Part shown: positions 6,928-13,507 of the stretch, piece by piece
Layout: every line of letters starts with the position of its first letter
How positions within the stretch are numbered: the stretch's first letter is position 1
Source: Ruminococcus flavefaciens
GTDB taxonomy: Bacteria > Bacillota > Clostridia > Oscillospirales > Ruminococcaceae
Direction: 5' to 3'
Assembly: GCA_002348905.1 (NCBI GenBank)
Contig: DEBW01000127.1
Location: 11,700-25,206, forward strand
DNA length: 13,507 bases
The notes under the pieces: generated by a model
Seen by the model: only the letters and a program-made list of their open reading frames with translations
Database searches by the model: none
Told to the model about the DNA's origin: nothing
Translations under genes and position numbers: made by a program

Positions 6928-9624
6928 TTATACAAGTACGCTTATGAAGCGTATATAGAGTTTTTTCAGTTTGCCTGAGCGTTCATATACCTTGCCGGCA
7001 AAGTCCTCAGCAAACTTAACGCATACATCTGCTTCAGAGCTTTCAGGCTGTTCACTTGAAAATGCAGCCCTGAGAGCGGTATCTGTACAAGCAGCAAAAA
7101 CTCCTTCATCAAAAAGGTTTCCGCCGAACATTTTCTCTATATCTCTTGCAAAATCTGCATAGCTTCTGTCAGAGCGTTCAATCTCCATAAGTTCAAGAAG
7201 CTTTTCGATATAGCCGTAGATGTAGTGCATACGTGTTCTTGTGTCGCCCTCAGTAAAGCGCTTATGCCTTACACTAAGCACGACTTTTCGTCTTATCAGC
7301 ACTGCTGCAATTATCACAGCTATTATAGCAAGTGAGAGCAGTACATATTTCACATAGTCAGGAATATGTATCTTATGTCCCGAAGGCTTTGATATAACTG
7401 TAGTGCCGTTTGACGAATCAACTGTTGTTTCTGATGAAACTGAAACAGTAGTAGTTGTTGTACCATGTGCAGGCTTTGTTGTGGTATTATTTGTATCGGT
7501 AGTATTCTGTTCAGCAGTTGTAGTAGTTGTTGTCTGTGTAGTTGTAGTAGTCACAGAAGTAGTAGTCGGTGTTGTGTCGATCGCCTGTGCAGTATATCCT
7601 GCGGTACACTCATAAGGCACCCAGCCGTATCCACGGATATATACCTCTATCCATGCATGACTGCGGTTATCCTTGACCTGTATGGTATAAGAGCCGTTTG
7701 GATTCTTGCTTGTGCTGTTGAAATCGTCTCCTACAATAACATAGCCTGTAGCGTATCTTGCAGGTATTCCAGCCATTCTTGCAAGAACGACTCCGGCTGA
7801 CGCATAATGCGTACAATAGCCCTTGTGGTTTTCAAGCAGGAAATAGTTTACGAAGTCACGGTTATTAGGAGTACGTCCCGGATTAAGTGTGTATGTAACA
7901 TTGTTTGCTATCTCATCACGTATAGCATTGAGAACTCCGAAAGTTTCAGCGGCAGTCAGATTCTTGCTGCCGTTTCTCAGAACGTTTTCATACTCTGTTT
8001 TTACCTCAGCCATTTCAGCCGTATCCGGAAGTTTAAGGTAATTCTCAAATACGAACTCCTCATACTCATCCTGTAGTATCATAGCCATAATGTTTTCAGG
8101 ATTTTCGTAGGAGTAATCAACTCTTGAAGGAAGTTCAGAATCAATTGAAATAAAGCCGCTGTCATTCAGCATATCATGCTCTTTGCAGTAAGAAGTGAGC
8201 ATCTGTCTCCATTCATAATCGCTGATATAGTCAGGAGTATAGGTGTATCTCACCGGCTGACCGAGAAGCATTACAAGGCTCTCATTTGAGAGAGGCTTGA
8301 ATTTATACGAATATTCATTCTGTGACGGCTTTTTAGAGCTTACATCTGAATCGTGGTTGTATTTAAGTATTCCCGTGCTTGAAGTACCATAAGGAGCAAA
8401 ACTGCGGTTACCCTTGAGCTTTGAATTTATCCATATAGTAGCATCCTCCGAATTGTTGAGGTCCATAGCACGATTGAACTGATACGGCATATCCTGCGGA
8501 TATATGGAGTATTTCTCAAAATCCTTGAATATCTGCGAGCTGTAAGCCTCATCCGGCAGTGCCAGCCACTGGTCAACATCATACAAAGAACCGGTGTAGT
8601 CTTTGAGGTATACTGCTCCGTCGATCTTCTGATCGAAAGTAACAGTAAGGTCAGTAACGTCTTTGTATTTCAGACTGTCAACATTTCCGAGCTTGTGGTT
8701 CTGATAATCAAAAGAAAAGCCGAAAGCATTTGTCAGATTTGAGATACTGCCTGCGAAATCGTTCATAGAGAACGAATTTACAGCATCACGCACTTCAGTA
8801 CGCTTCTGATTTATTGCTTCACTTCTCCTGTAGTGTGTGACTTTAAGGCAGGTCATAGAAGCTACAGCAATGACTATTACCTCAGCGATAATGAGTATAC
8901 CACATTTTTCAGTAACTTTAAGACGCATCTGCCGCTTCGGGAAAAACATATTCTCCTTCCGGACAAAACCTCCGTTGCCTCCGGAGTATTCGCCCATATC
9001 AGTAGCAGTCATTGCAAATAGTGCAAGCCAGTAGGCTATTACAAGAGTACCCCAGAGTATCGGCAGTTTTATGCCGTTGTAAAGTCCGATCTCGATTATC
9101 GGGAACGTCACTATCAGCGGCGGCACTGAATTAGGTCGGTACACAGTAAATATGTATATCACCAGTGCGAGAAGCCATATCCCAAGGATGAAGAAAGCCG
9201 TTATCGACGACTTTTCCATACTGGGTTTCAGGAATTTGTAGTAAGCGATCTCAGTATGGTAAGCTGTACGGTATACTGTGTTATACATGAACCGGTAGCC
9301 AAGTGCTATCGAATCTATGAATTTATAGCAGAGGAATATCACCGGCAAAGTAGTTGCGGCAGCTATCCATGCTCCCTTTTTGCCGAGGAGAGAAAGCGTG
9401 ATGTACAGAACAGAGAATGCCGCTGCCGAGAAAAGCAAGGCTATCCTGCTGTAATTGAAATTGAACATTGACAGGAAAGATGCTATTACCGAAATATATC
9501 CTATCAAAGCTATAACTACAGCTTCAAGACTTCTTACATTAGGACGCTTTTTTCTGACCGACATTATGATACTGTCACATATGACTATACCATTGCTGTT
9601 TCTTGAATGTTTCTTCTTATTCAT
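6928..9624 (-). CDS. Membrane-anchored transglutaminase-like (TgpA-type) protein
   Basis: An 898-residue membrane protein. Six or seven hydrophobic segments lie between ~33 and 260. A large external region (~262-590) leads to a transglutaminase core with Cys604 (KGYCTHYAS), ATGYVIV (625-631) and His656 (SHAWIEVY). Glu672 (GWVPYECTAGY) stands where the third catalytic residue is usually Asp. A Thr-rich linker (~684-742) precedes a last membrane helix (757-777). A ~120-residue cytoplasmic tail resembles the C-terminal domain often found in these proteins. The family uses a thiol nucleophile to hydrolyse or cross-link peptide amides; the natural substrate is not established. The start has GGGAGGT six bases upstream. 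The gene begins 16 bases after the DUF58 gene and is the third gene of the moxR operon, the usual arrangement. Confidence 0.9.
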   Translation of the reverse strand: MNKKKHSRNSNGIVICDSIIMSVRKKRPNVRSLEAVVIALIGYISVIASFLSMFNFNYSRIALLFSAAAFSVLYITLSLLGKKGAWIAAATTLPVIFLCYKFIDSIALGYRFMYNTVYRTAYHTEIAYYKFLKPSMEKSSITAFFILGIWLLALVIYIFTVYRPNSVPPLIVTFPIIEIGLYNGIKLPILWGTLVIAYWLALFAMTATDMGEYSGGNGGFVRKENMFFPKRQMRLKVTEKCGILIIAEVIVIAVASMTCLKVTHYRRSEAINQKRTEVRDAVNSFSMNDFAGSISNLTNAFGFSFDYQNHKLGNVDSLKYKDVTDLTVTFDQKIDGAVYLKDYTGSLYDVDQWLALPDEAYSSQIFKDFEKYSIYPQDMPYQFNRAMDLNNSEDATIWINSKLKGNRSFAPYGTSSTGILKYNHDSDVSSKKPSQNEYSYKFKPLSNESLVMLLGQPVRYTYTPDYISDYEWRQMLTSYCKEHDMLNDSGFISIDSELPSRVDYSYENPENIMAMILQDEYEEFVFENYLKLPDTAEMAEVKTEYENVLRNGSKNLTAAETFGVLNAIRDEIANNVTYTLNPGRTPNNRDFVNYFLLENHKGYCTHYASAGVVLARMAGIPARYATGYVIVGDDFNSTSKNPNGSYTIQVKDNRSHAWIEVYIRGYGWVPYECTAGYTAQAIDTTPTTTSVTTTTTQTTTTTTAEQNTTDTNNTTTKPAHGTTTTTVSVSSETTVDSSNGTTVISKPSGHKIHIPDYVKYVLLSLAIIAVIIAAVLIRRKVVLSVRHKRFTEGDTRTRMHYIYGYIEKLLELMEIERSDRSYADFARDIEKMFGGNLFDEGVFAACTDTALRAAFSSEQPESSEADVCVKFAEDFAGKVYERSGKLKKLYIRFISVLV
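7399..7575 (-). repeat. ACA/ACT-rich low-complexity tract encoding a Thr-rich linker
   Basis: Residues ~684-742 of the transglutaminase-like protein are about half threonine, in runs such as TTTTTQTTTTTT. The DNA is an imperfect run of ACN codons with mixed third bases, so it is a coding low-complexity tract and not a clean microsatellite. It sits between the catalytic core and the last membrane helix, probably as an extended, possibly glycosylated wall-spanning stalk. Similar linkers are common in Ruminococcus surface proteins. Confidence 0.75.
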
Positions 9625-9639
9625 ATCTGTACCTCCCTC

Positions 9640-10839
9640 TTAAAGTTCTATGTCCTTGACGGAGGAAGATATCCTTCCCATGTATACGGGTATCATATTT
9701 ATCTCAGAATAAGCACCGGCAGAAGTTAATTTCTTCTCCGGAGAAGGAAGCACGATAAGCGCATTTTTAATATCAGCGTCGATATTTTCCTCGATATGTT
9801 CAAATACCGGCGAATCAGGCTGAGAAGAAATAAAAGTAAACGAAGATAGTGAAAGCTCACCTTTTTCGATAAAATACATACGGGGTTCCTGACAGAAAAG
9901 ATTGTCTTTTACCGAGAAAACAAGCTCATGCACAGCAGCCGAAAGGTCATCTGCATCATTTATTATATGCTCAGAAAACCGGCTTCGTTTTGCGTTGAAG
10001 AAAACAACATTGTGTACACGCTCATTTTCTATCATGAACTGCGATACAGATACAAGAGTTTCAACAAGAGTATCGAATACCGGAAGTATCATACGATTAC
10101 TGTTGTTCCCGTAATTTTTCATGTCAAGGAAAATGGTACACGGAGTATCTACCGGCAGACTGTAGTCCTTTACGATAAATTCGTCCTTTTTTGAACTCAG
10201 TTTCCAGTGTATACGGTTGAGTTTATCGCCGGGATGATATCCTCGAAGGTCGAATACCTCAGAAGGATCATCACCGGGTTTATGCTCAGAGAATACCGAG
10301 CTTTCCTCGTTAACTCTGTCAGTGTAGCTGACTTCGCCGGTTATCTCGTGTCCCTCCGGCAGAACAGCGATCTCTGTGTTAATGTTCTTTCCGATCTTGA
10401 ATCGGAATATTTTCAAAGGATCATAGATATTGATATAGGCACATTTTATATGTATCATACCGCAGTAGTGCGAACTTATAAGGAAAGTCACGCTTTGGCT
10501 GTTCAGCGGCTGTACAGGCATCATAAGCTCGAATGAATTTATCTCGTTATTGAACACGTTGTAGTATTCGATATGAGCTTCCGCCTTGCCGACAGGGAAA
10601 ATACTGCGGTTGCTGATATTTATCTGTATCGGAAAATTCTCATGCTTTGCAGCTGAATCTTCCTTTGAGGTCAATTCGACTGATATCATCTTTTTTGTTA
10701 TGTATGCCGTAATGAACATAAGTACCGGTACAGCAGCAATTATTATAAGCAGTATCAGTGAAAAATCCCACAGGTACATTATATAGAATACCGCACATAT
10801 CAGAATAAGTACGGCAAAGAATATTTTCATCACAAGCAT
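9640..10839 (-). CDS. DUF58 domain membrane protein
   Basis: A 399-residue protein with two N-terminal hydrophobic segments (~4-22 and ~26-47) and a soluble remainder. The DUF58 signature RGYHPGDKLNRIHWKLSSKKDEFIVKDY occupies ~199-226. The following region (~234 onward) has a von Willebrand A-like pattern, but DMKNYG at 239-244 replaces the metal-site DxSxS, so metal binding is doubtful. DUF58 proteins regularly sit between MoxR ATPases and transglutaminase-like membrane proteins; the molecular role is not settled. The ATG at 10839 comes two bases after the MoxR stop (TGA GC ATG), with AGGT six bases upstream inside the moxR end, which suggests translational coupling. An in-frame ATG at 10830 is a weaker alternative. 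Confidence 0.88.
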   Translation of the reverse strand: MLVMKIFFAVLILICAVFYIMYLWDFSLILLIIIAAVPVLMFITAYITKKMISVELTSKEDSAAKHENFPIQINISNRSIFPVGKAEAHIEYYNVFNNEINSFELMMPVQPLNSQSVTFLISSHYCGMIHIKCAYINIYDPLKIFRFKIGKNINTEIAVLPEGHEITGEVSYTDRVNEESSVFSEHKPGDDPSEVFDLRGYHPGDKLNRIHWKLSSKKDEFIVKDYSLPVDTPCTIFLDMKNYGNNSNRMILPVFDTLVETLVSVSQFMIENERVHNVVFFNAKRSRFSEHIINDADDLSAAVHELVFSVKDNLFCQEPRMYFIEKGELSLSSFTFISSQPDSPVFEHIEENIDADIKNALIVLPSPEKKLTSAGAYSEINMIPVYMGRISSSVKDIEL

Positions 10840-10842
10840 GGC

Positions 10843-11802
10843 TCAGACCTTACTTACGGAAATACTCGGAGCAGGTACGCTCTTGATAATATCAGCCATA
10901 ACAGAAGCTGCATTCACCTCTGAAAGCTTTGCTTTCGAGCTGAGTATGATACGGTGTTCAAATACATCACCGCATATATACATGACATCGTCCGGTATAA
11001 CGTAATTTCTGCCCATTGCAGCAGCGATGCCCTTTGATATATTCATGAGTGCAAGAGTACCTCTCGGACTTACTCCAAGCTTTATCATAGGATGATTTCG
11101 TGTTGCAGCAGCAAGCTGTACTATGTATTCGTATATCTTATCGTCAACGTAGATATTTGAGATGTAGTCCTGTAACTCAACTATCATACGTGCATTTACT
11201 ACCTCATGAACATCATCAAGAGGATTTGCGTTGAATTTCGCTTTGAGTATAGCAACTTCTCCTCCGAAATCAGGATAACCCATACTCAGCTTTATCATGA
11301 AACGGTCAAGCTGTGAATCCGGAAGATTATGAGTACCGGCTGAACCTATCGGGTTCTGAGTAGCAATAACGGTATAAGGCTCAGGAAGCTTGTAAGTAAC
11401 ACCGTCAACAGTTATGCTTTTTTCCTCCATAAGTTCAAGGAGAGCAGACTGTGTTTTGCTTGATGTACGGTTTATCTCGTCAGCGAGAAAGAGATTGCAG
11501 AACGCAACGCCAGGACGGAACTCAAAAGTATTCTTTACTTTGTTGTATACTGAGAATCCTGTAACATCTGACGGCAGTACATCAGGTGTGAACTGCATAC
11601 GGTTGTGTTCAAGCGAGAGAGCTTTTGAAAAAGCGAGTGCAAGAGTAGTCTTTCCAACACCCGGTATATCCTCGATGAGGATGTGACCTTTGCAGAGTAT
11701 CGCAAGAAGTGTCTTGATAACGATAGTATCCTTGCCGATAACTGCTTTTTTAACTTCGGCAACGATATCGTTGATCTGTTGTGCATAATAAGAATTGTTC
11801 AT
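10843..11802 (-). CDS. MoxR family AAA+ ATPase
   Basis: A 319-residue cytoplasmic ATPase of usual MoxR length. Walker A is GVGKTT (48-53), Walker B is LFLADEIN (104-111), sensor 1 is TQNP (148-151), the probable arginine finger is R167 in LDRF, and sensor 2 is R247 in SPRG. All catalytic residues are present. MoxR proteins form hexameric rings thought to act as chaperones that assemble or activate partner proteins. Here the partners are presumably the DUF58 and transglutaminase-like proteins encoded downstream. It is the first gene of the operon, with AGGAG ahead of the ATG. Confidence 0.95.
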   Translation of the reverse strand: MNNSYYAQQINDIVAEVKKAVIGKDTIVIKTLLAILCKGHILIEDIPGVGKTTLALAFSKALSLEHNRMQFTPDVLPSDVTGFSVYNKVKNTFEFRPGVAFCNLFLADEINRTSSKTQSALLELMEEKSITVDGVTYKLPEPYTVIATQNPIGSAGTHNLPDSQLDRFMIKLSMGYPDFGGEVAILKAKFNANPLDDVHEVVNARMIVELQDYISNIYVDDKIYEYIVQLAAATRNHPMIKLGVSPRGTLALMNISKGIAAAMGRNYVIPDDVMYICGDVFEHRIILSSKAKLSEVNAASVMADIIKSVPAPSISVSKV

Positions 11803-11839
11803 AATTGTATATCTCCTGTTTTTTATGTAATACTTTATT

Positions 11840-11868
11840 ATTATATCACAGACAGTTTACTTTTGCAA
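11840..11868 (-). promoter_or_regulatory. Promoter of the moxR-DUF58-transglutaminase operon
   Basis: On the minus strand TTGCAA (11868-11863) and TATAAT (11845-11840) are separated by exactly 17 bases. TG at the extended -10 position (TGATATAAT) strengthens it. Transcription would start near 11833, about 30 bases ahead of the moxR ATG. The match is close to sigma-A consensus, suggesting housekeeping expression. Confidence 0.8.
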
Positions 11869-11927
11869 GAAAATATTAAGATTATTACATATTTTTTGCA
11901 AAAAACAGGATCACTTGTAATTATAAC

Positions 11928-11956
11928 TTGAATTTCTCCCCTTTTAGTGTTATAAT
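11928..11956 (+). promoter_or_regulatory. Promoter of the radical SAM gene
   Basis: TTGAAT (11928-11933) and TATAAT (11951-11956) have a 17-base spacer, with TG at 11948-11949 giving an extended -10. It is back to back with the moxR operon promoter, about 60 bases between the two -35 boxes. The leader to the ATG would be about 33 bases. Confidence 0.8.
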
Positions 11957-11995
11957 ATCCATGATAAATTAAATTTACGAGGTGTATTCTACATA

Positions 11996-12904
11996 ATGAC
12001 TATCAGAAACGAATACCTTTCATGCTGTCTTTGTCCAAGGAAATGCGGAGCAGACCGTTACTCCGGAAAGGGTTACTGTGGTATGGGAGCTGTAACAACT
12101 GCCGCAAAAGCTTCTCTGCACAAGTGGGAAGAGCCATGCATATCATATAAAAACGGAGCAGGCACTATCTTTTTCAGCGGATGCAGTCTCCACTGCGTTT
12201 ACTGTCAGAATCAGATAATAAGCGGCGAACTGTTCGGCGCTGAGGTAAGTACAGACGAACTCTCTGATATCTTCCTGCGCTTACAGGATATGGGCGCTGA
12301 TAATATCGAGCTTGTTACGCCTACACATTTTGTACCGGATATAACCGAAGCTCTTGAAAAAGTCAGAGAACGCATAAACATCCCCGTTGTATACAACTCA
12401 GGAGGCTACGAACTTGTGGAAACTTTGCGCCGCCTTGATGGACTTGTAGACATATACCTGCCCGATATAAAGTATTTCTCGCCGGAGATATCTCAGAAAT
12501 ACTCCAACGCTCCGGATTATTTCCGGTACGCTTCCGAGGCTGTGAAAGAAATGATACGTCAGACCGGAAAACTGCAATATAACAGCGAAGGCGGACTTCT
12601 CAAAGGCATGATAATACGTCATCTTGTCCTGCCGAAATGCCGTCACGACAGCATGAGCATTATGGAATGGATAGCCGAAAATACGTCTCCTGAGCAGGTT
12701 CTCGTCAGCATCATGAACCAGTACACCCCGTTTGACTTCATACCTGCTGAATTTCCTGAACTACAGCGCCGTGTCACAAAAATGGAGTACAACAGCGTTG
12801 TTGACCGTGCCGCTGAGCTTGGACTTAACGGCTTCACTCAGGAAAGATCTTCCGCAAATGCGGAATATGTGCCGGATTTTGACCTTTCCGGTATAAAAAA
12901 ATAG
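11996..12904 (+). CDS. pflX: PflX-type radical SAM protein (pyruvate formate-lyase activase-like)
   Basis: A 302-residue protein. The radical SAM [4Fe-4S] cysteines are Cys63, Cys67 and Cys70 in GCSLHCVYCQN, a CxxxCxxC motif. An N-terminal cysteine group (Cys10, 11, 13, 17, 28; LCPRKCGADR and GYCGM) may hold another metal centre. The HKWEEPCIS segment (42-50) just ahead of the motif is typical of the PflX branch. YLPDIKYF (154-161) and HLVLPKCRHDS (209-219) also fit. Family members resemble activases that abstract hydrogen from a glycyl radical enzyme via 5'-deoxyadenosyl radical, but the substrate of PflX itself is not known. No glycyl radical enzyme gene lies in this window. Ribosome site GAGGT is 12 bases ahead of the ATG, a little far. 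Confidence 0.88.
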   Translation: MTIRNEYLSCCLCPRKCGADRYSGKGYCGMGAVTTAAKASLHKWEEPCISYKNGAGTIFFSGCSLHCVYCQNQIISGELFGAEVSTDELSDIFLRLQDMGADNIELVTPTHFVPDITEALEKVRERINIPVVYNSGGYELVETLRRLDGLVDIYLPDIKYFSPEISQKYSNAPDYFRYASEAVKEMIRQTGKLQYNSEGGLLKGMIIRHLVLPKCRHDSMSIMEWIAENTSPEQVLVSIMNQYTPFDFIPAEFPELQRRVTKMEYNSVVDRAAELGLNGFTQERSSANAEYVPDFDLSGIKK

Positions 12905-12921
12905 TATTTTCTCAAAAAAGC

Positions 12922-12950
12922 TTTACAAAGCAATGAAAAAAAGATATAAT
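12922..12950 (+). promoter_or_regulatory. Promoter of the BIG2 lipoprotein gene
   Basis: TTTACA (12922-12927) and TATAAT (12945-12950) are 17 bases apart, close to sigma-A consensus. The leader would be about 50 bases. No convincing terminator separates it from the radical SAM gene, so some read-through from that gene is possible. Confidence 0.75.
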
Positions 12951-13007
12951 AATAAGTGTTGATATATTCGTTTGCGTGAATTGTTTAAAAATTAAGGAGA
13001 TGATTTT

Positions 13008-13507
13008 TTGACAAGTAAATTTTTCAGGATCACTGCGGCATTAGCTGCAGTTTCATTCGTTTTATGTTCTGCTTCATGCGGAAGAAAAGTATCAACTGCA
13101 AGTCAGGGTGAGCCTTCTTTCAGCGCAGCAGGCGGCACAAAGGAAAATACTGTCACAGAAAGCGAGGAAAGCTCTGTAACAGCGGTTGAGGAAGATACTA
13201 CAAAGTCTGAAGATGAAAAGGATGAAAAATCCGCTGAAACTACTGCAAAGTCTTCCAGCACTTCTGACAGCTCAAAAAAAGTAAGCGGTATAACTCTCAG
13301 CTATACAGAGGCTGATGTCTTTGTCGGTCAGACTAAGCAGTACCCTCTTGTTTCAGAGAATATCAGCGAGGTATGGACAAGCTCAGACGAAAAAGTTGCA
13401 ACTGTTGACAGCGCCGGAAATATAACAGGTAAGGGCGAAGGCTCATGCATTATCAAGGTAGTTGATGCAAATGACTCGTCTTTAGGCGCAGAAGTAAAAG
13501 TCACTGT
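13008..13507 (+). CDS. Lipoprotein with BIG2 Ig-like domain, TTG start (partial, cut at right edge)
   Basis: The frame is open from TTG 13008 to the window end (166 codons). TTG is chosen because AAGGAG (12994-12999) lies eight bases upstream and no in-frame ATG follows nearby. The N-terminus (TSKFFRITAALAAVSFVLCSAS) is a signal peptide with Cys24 as the likely lipidated residue, though the -3 residue is Ser rather than Leu. Residues ~25-100 are a disordered linker rich in Ser, Thr, Glu and Lys. From ~101 (VSGITLSYTEADVFVGQTKQYPL) to the edge is a bacterial Ig-like group 2 domain, including WTSSDEKVATVDSAGNITGKGEG. Such domains are usually structural or adhesive modules on surface proteins. 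The C-terminal function is outside the window. Confidence 0.85.
   Translation, partial: MTSKFFRITAALAAVSFVLCSASCGRKVSTASQGEPSFSAAGGTKENTVTESEESSVTAVEEDTTKSEDEKDEKSAETTAKSSSTSDSSKKVSGITLSYTEADVFVGQTKQYPLVSENISEVWTSSDEKVATVDSAGNITGKGEGSCIIKVVDANDSSLGAEVKVT

Noticed and set aside
7399..7575. CRISPR array or microsatellite in the GTAGTAGTTGTTGT-like tract
   Set aside because: No fixed repeat and spacer units; it is mixed Thr codons within the transglutaminase-like frame.
7403..7800. Plus-strand Val- and Cys-rich open frames
   Set aside because: They are antisense shadows of the Thr-rich linker in the transglutaminase-like gene.
9902..10536. Three overlapping plus-strand frames opposite the DUF58 gene
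   Set aside because: Antisense to a recognised DUF58 coding region, no ribosome sites or recognisable domains.
6843..11870. MoxR/DUF58/transglutaminase operon as a new defence or secretion system
   Set aside because: This gene trio is common and conserved across bacteria; nothing here shows nuclease, toxin or phage-defence domains.
12905..12932. Terminator after the radical SAM gene (GCTTTACAAAGC)
   Set aside because: The stem is five bases with a two-base loop, AT-rich, and overlaps the next gene's -35 box.

Overview
The window reads as a chromosomal segment of a Gram-positive Clostridia bacterium, most likely Ruminococcus or a close relative in Oscillospiraceae. This is inferred from strong Shine-Dalgarno sites (GGAGG, GGGAGG), lipoproteins with Cys-containing signal peptides, Thr-rich linkers, AT-rich intergenic DNA around moderate-GC genes, and the gene families present. 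No rRNA, tRNA, CRISPR array, insertion sequence or phage gene is visible. There are eight coding regions, two of them cut by the window edges.

Left part (1-4040, minus strand): a two-gene signalling operon. The first gene encodes a 787-residue protein with the order receiver, GGDEF, degenerate GGDEF-like, receiver, HD-GYP, so it could both make and break c-di-GMP. Three bases after its stop begins a membrane hybrid histidine kinase that runs off the left edge. Divergently (4355-6301, plus) lies a CotH-kinase-family lipoprotein with a long Met-Pro-Ser-Phe/Gly insert. The 315-base divergent spacer holds promoters for both directions, an orphan hairpin with a U-tract, and a ladder of 11-bp direct repeats directly upstream of the cotH-like -10 box. 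The ladder looks like an operator for an OmpR/PhoB-type response regulator.

Middle (6302-11870, minus strand): an operon led from a near-consensus promoter, in the order MoxR AAA+ ATPase, DUF58 protein, membrane transglutaminase-like protein, and then, past a hairpin, a GNAT acetyltransferase. MoxR/DUF58/transglutaminase is a recurrent trio in bacteria; the ATPase is thought to act as a chaperone for the membrane partners, but its substrate is not established. A near-perfect two-way terminator separates the convergent GNAT and cotH-like genes.

Right part (11928-13507, plus strand): a PflX-type radical SAM protein from an extended -10 promoter, divergent from the MoxR operon. After it come a separate promoter and the start of a lipoprotein with a TTG start codon, an acidic Ser/Thr-rich linker and a bacterial Ig-like (BIG2) domain, cut by the right edge.

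The most unusual items are the 11-bp operator ladder, the two-receiver c-di-GMP protein with a dead second GGDEF-like domain, and the CotH insert. No wholly new system is proved here. The best candidate for one is the link between the signalling operon and the CotH lipoprotein across the shared regulatory spacer, and that link is inferred from position only.
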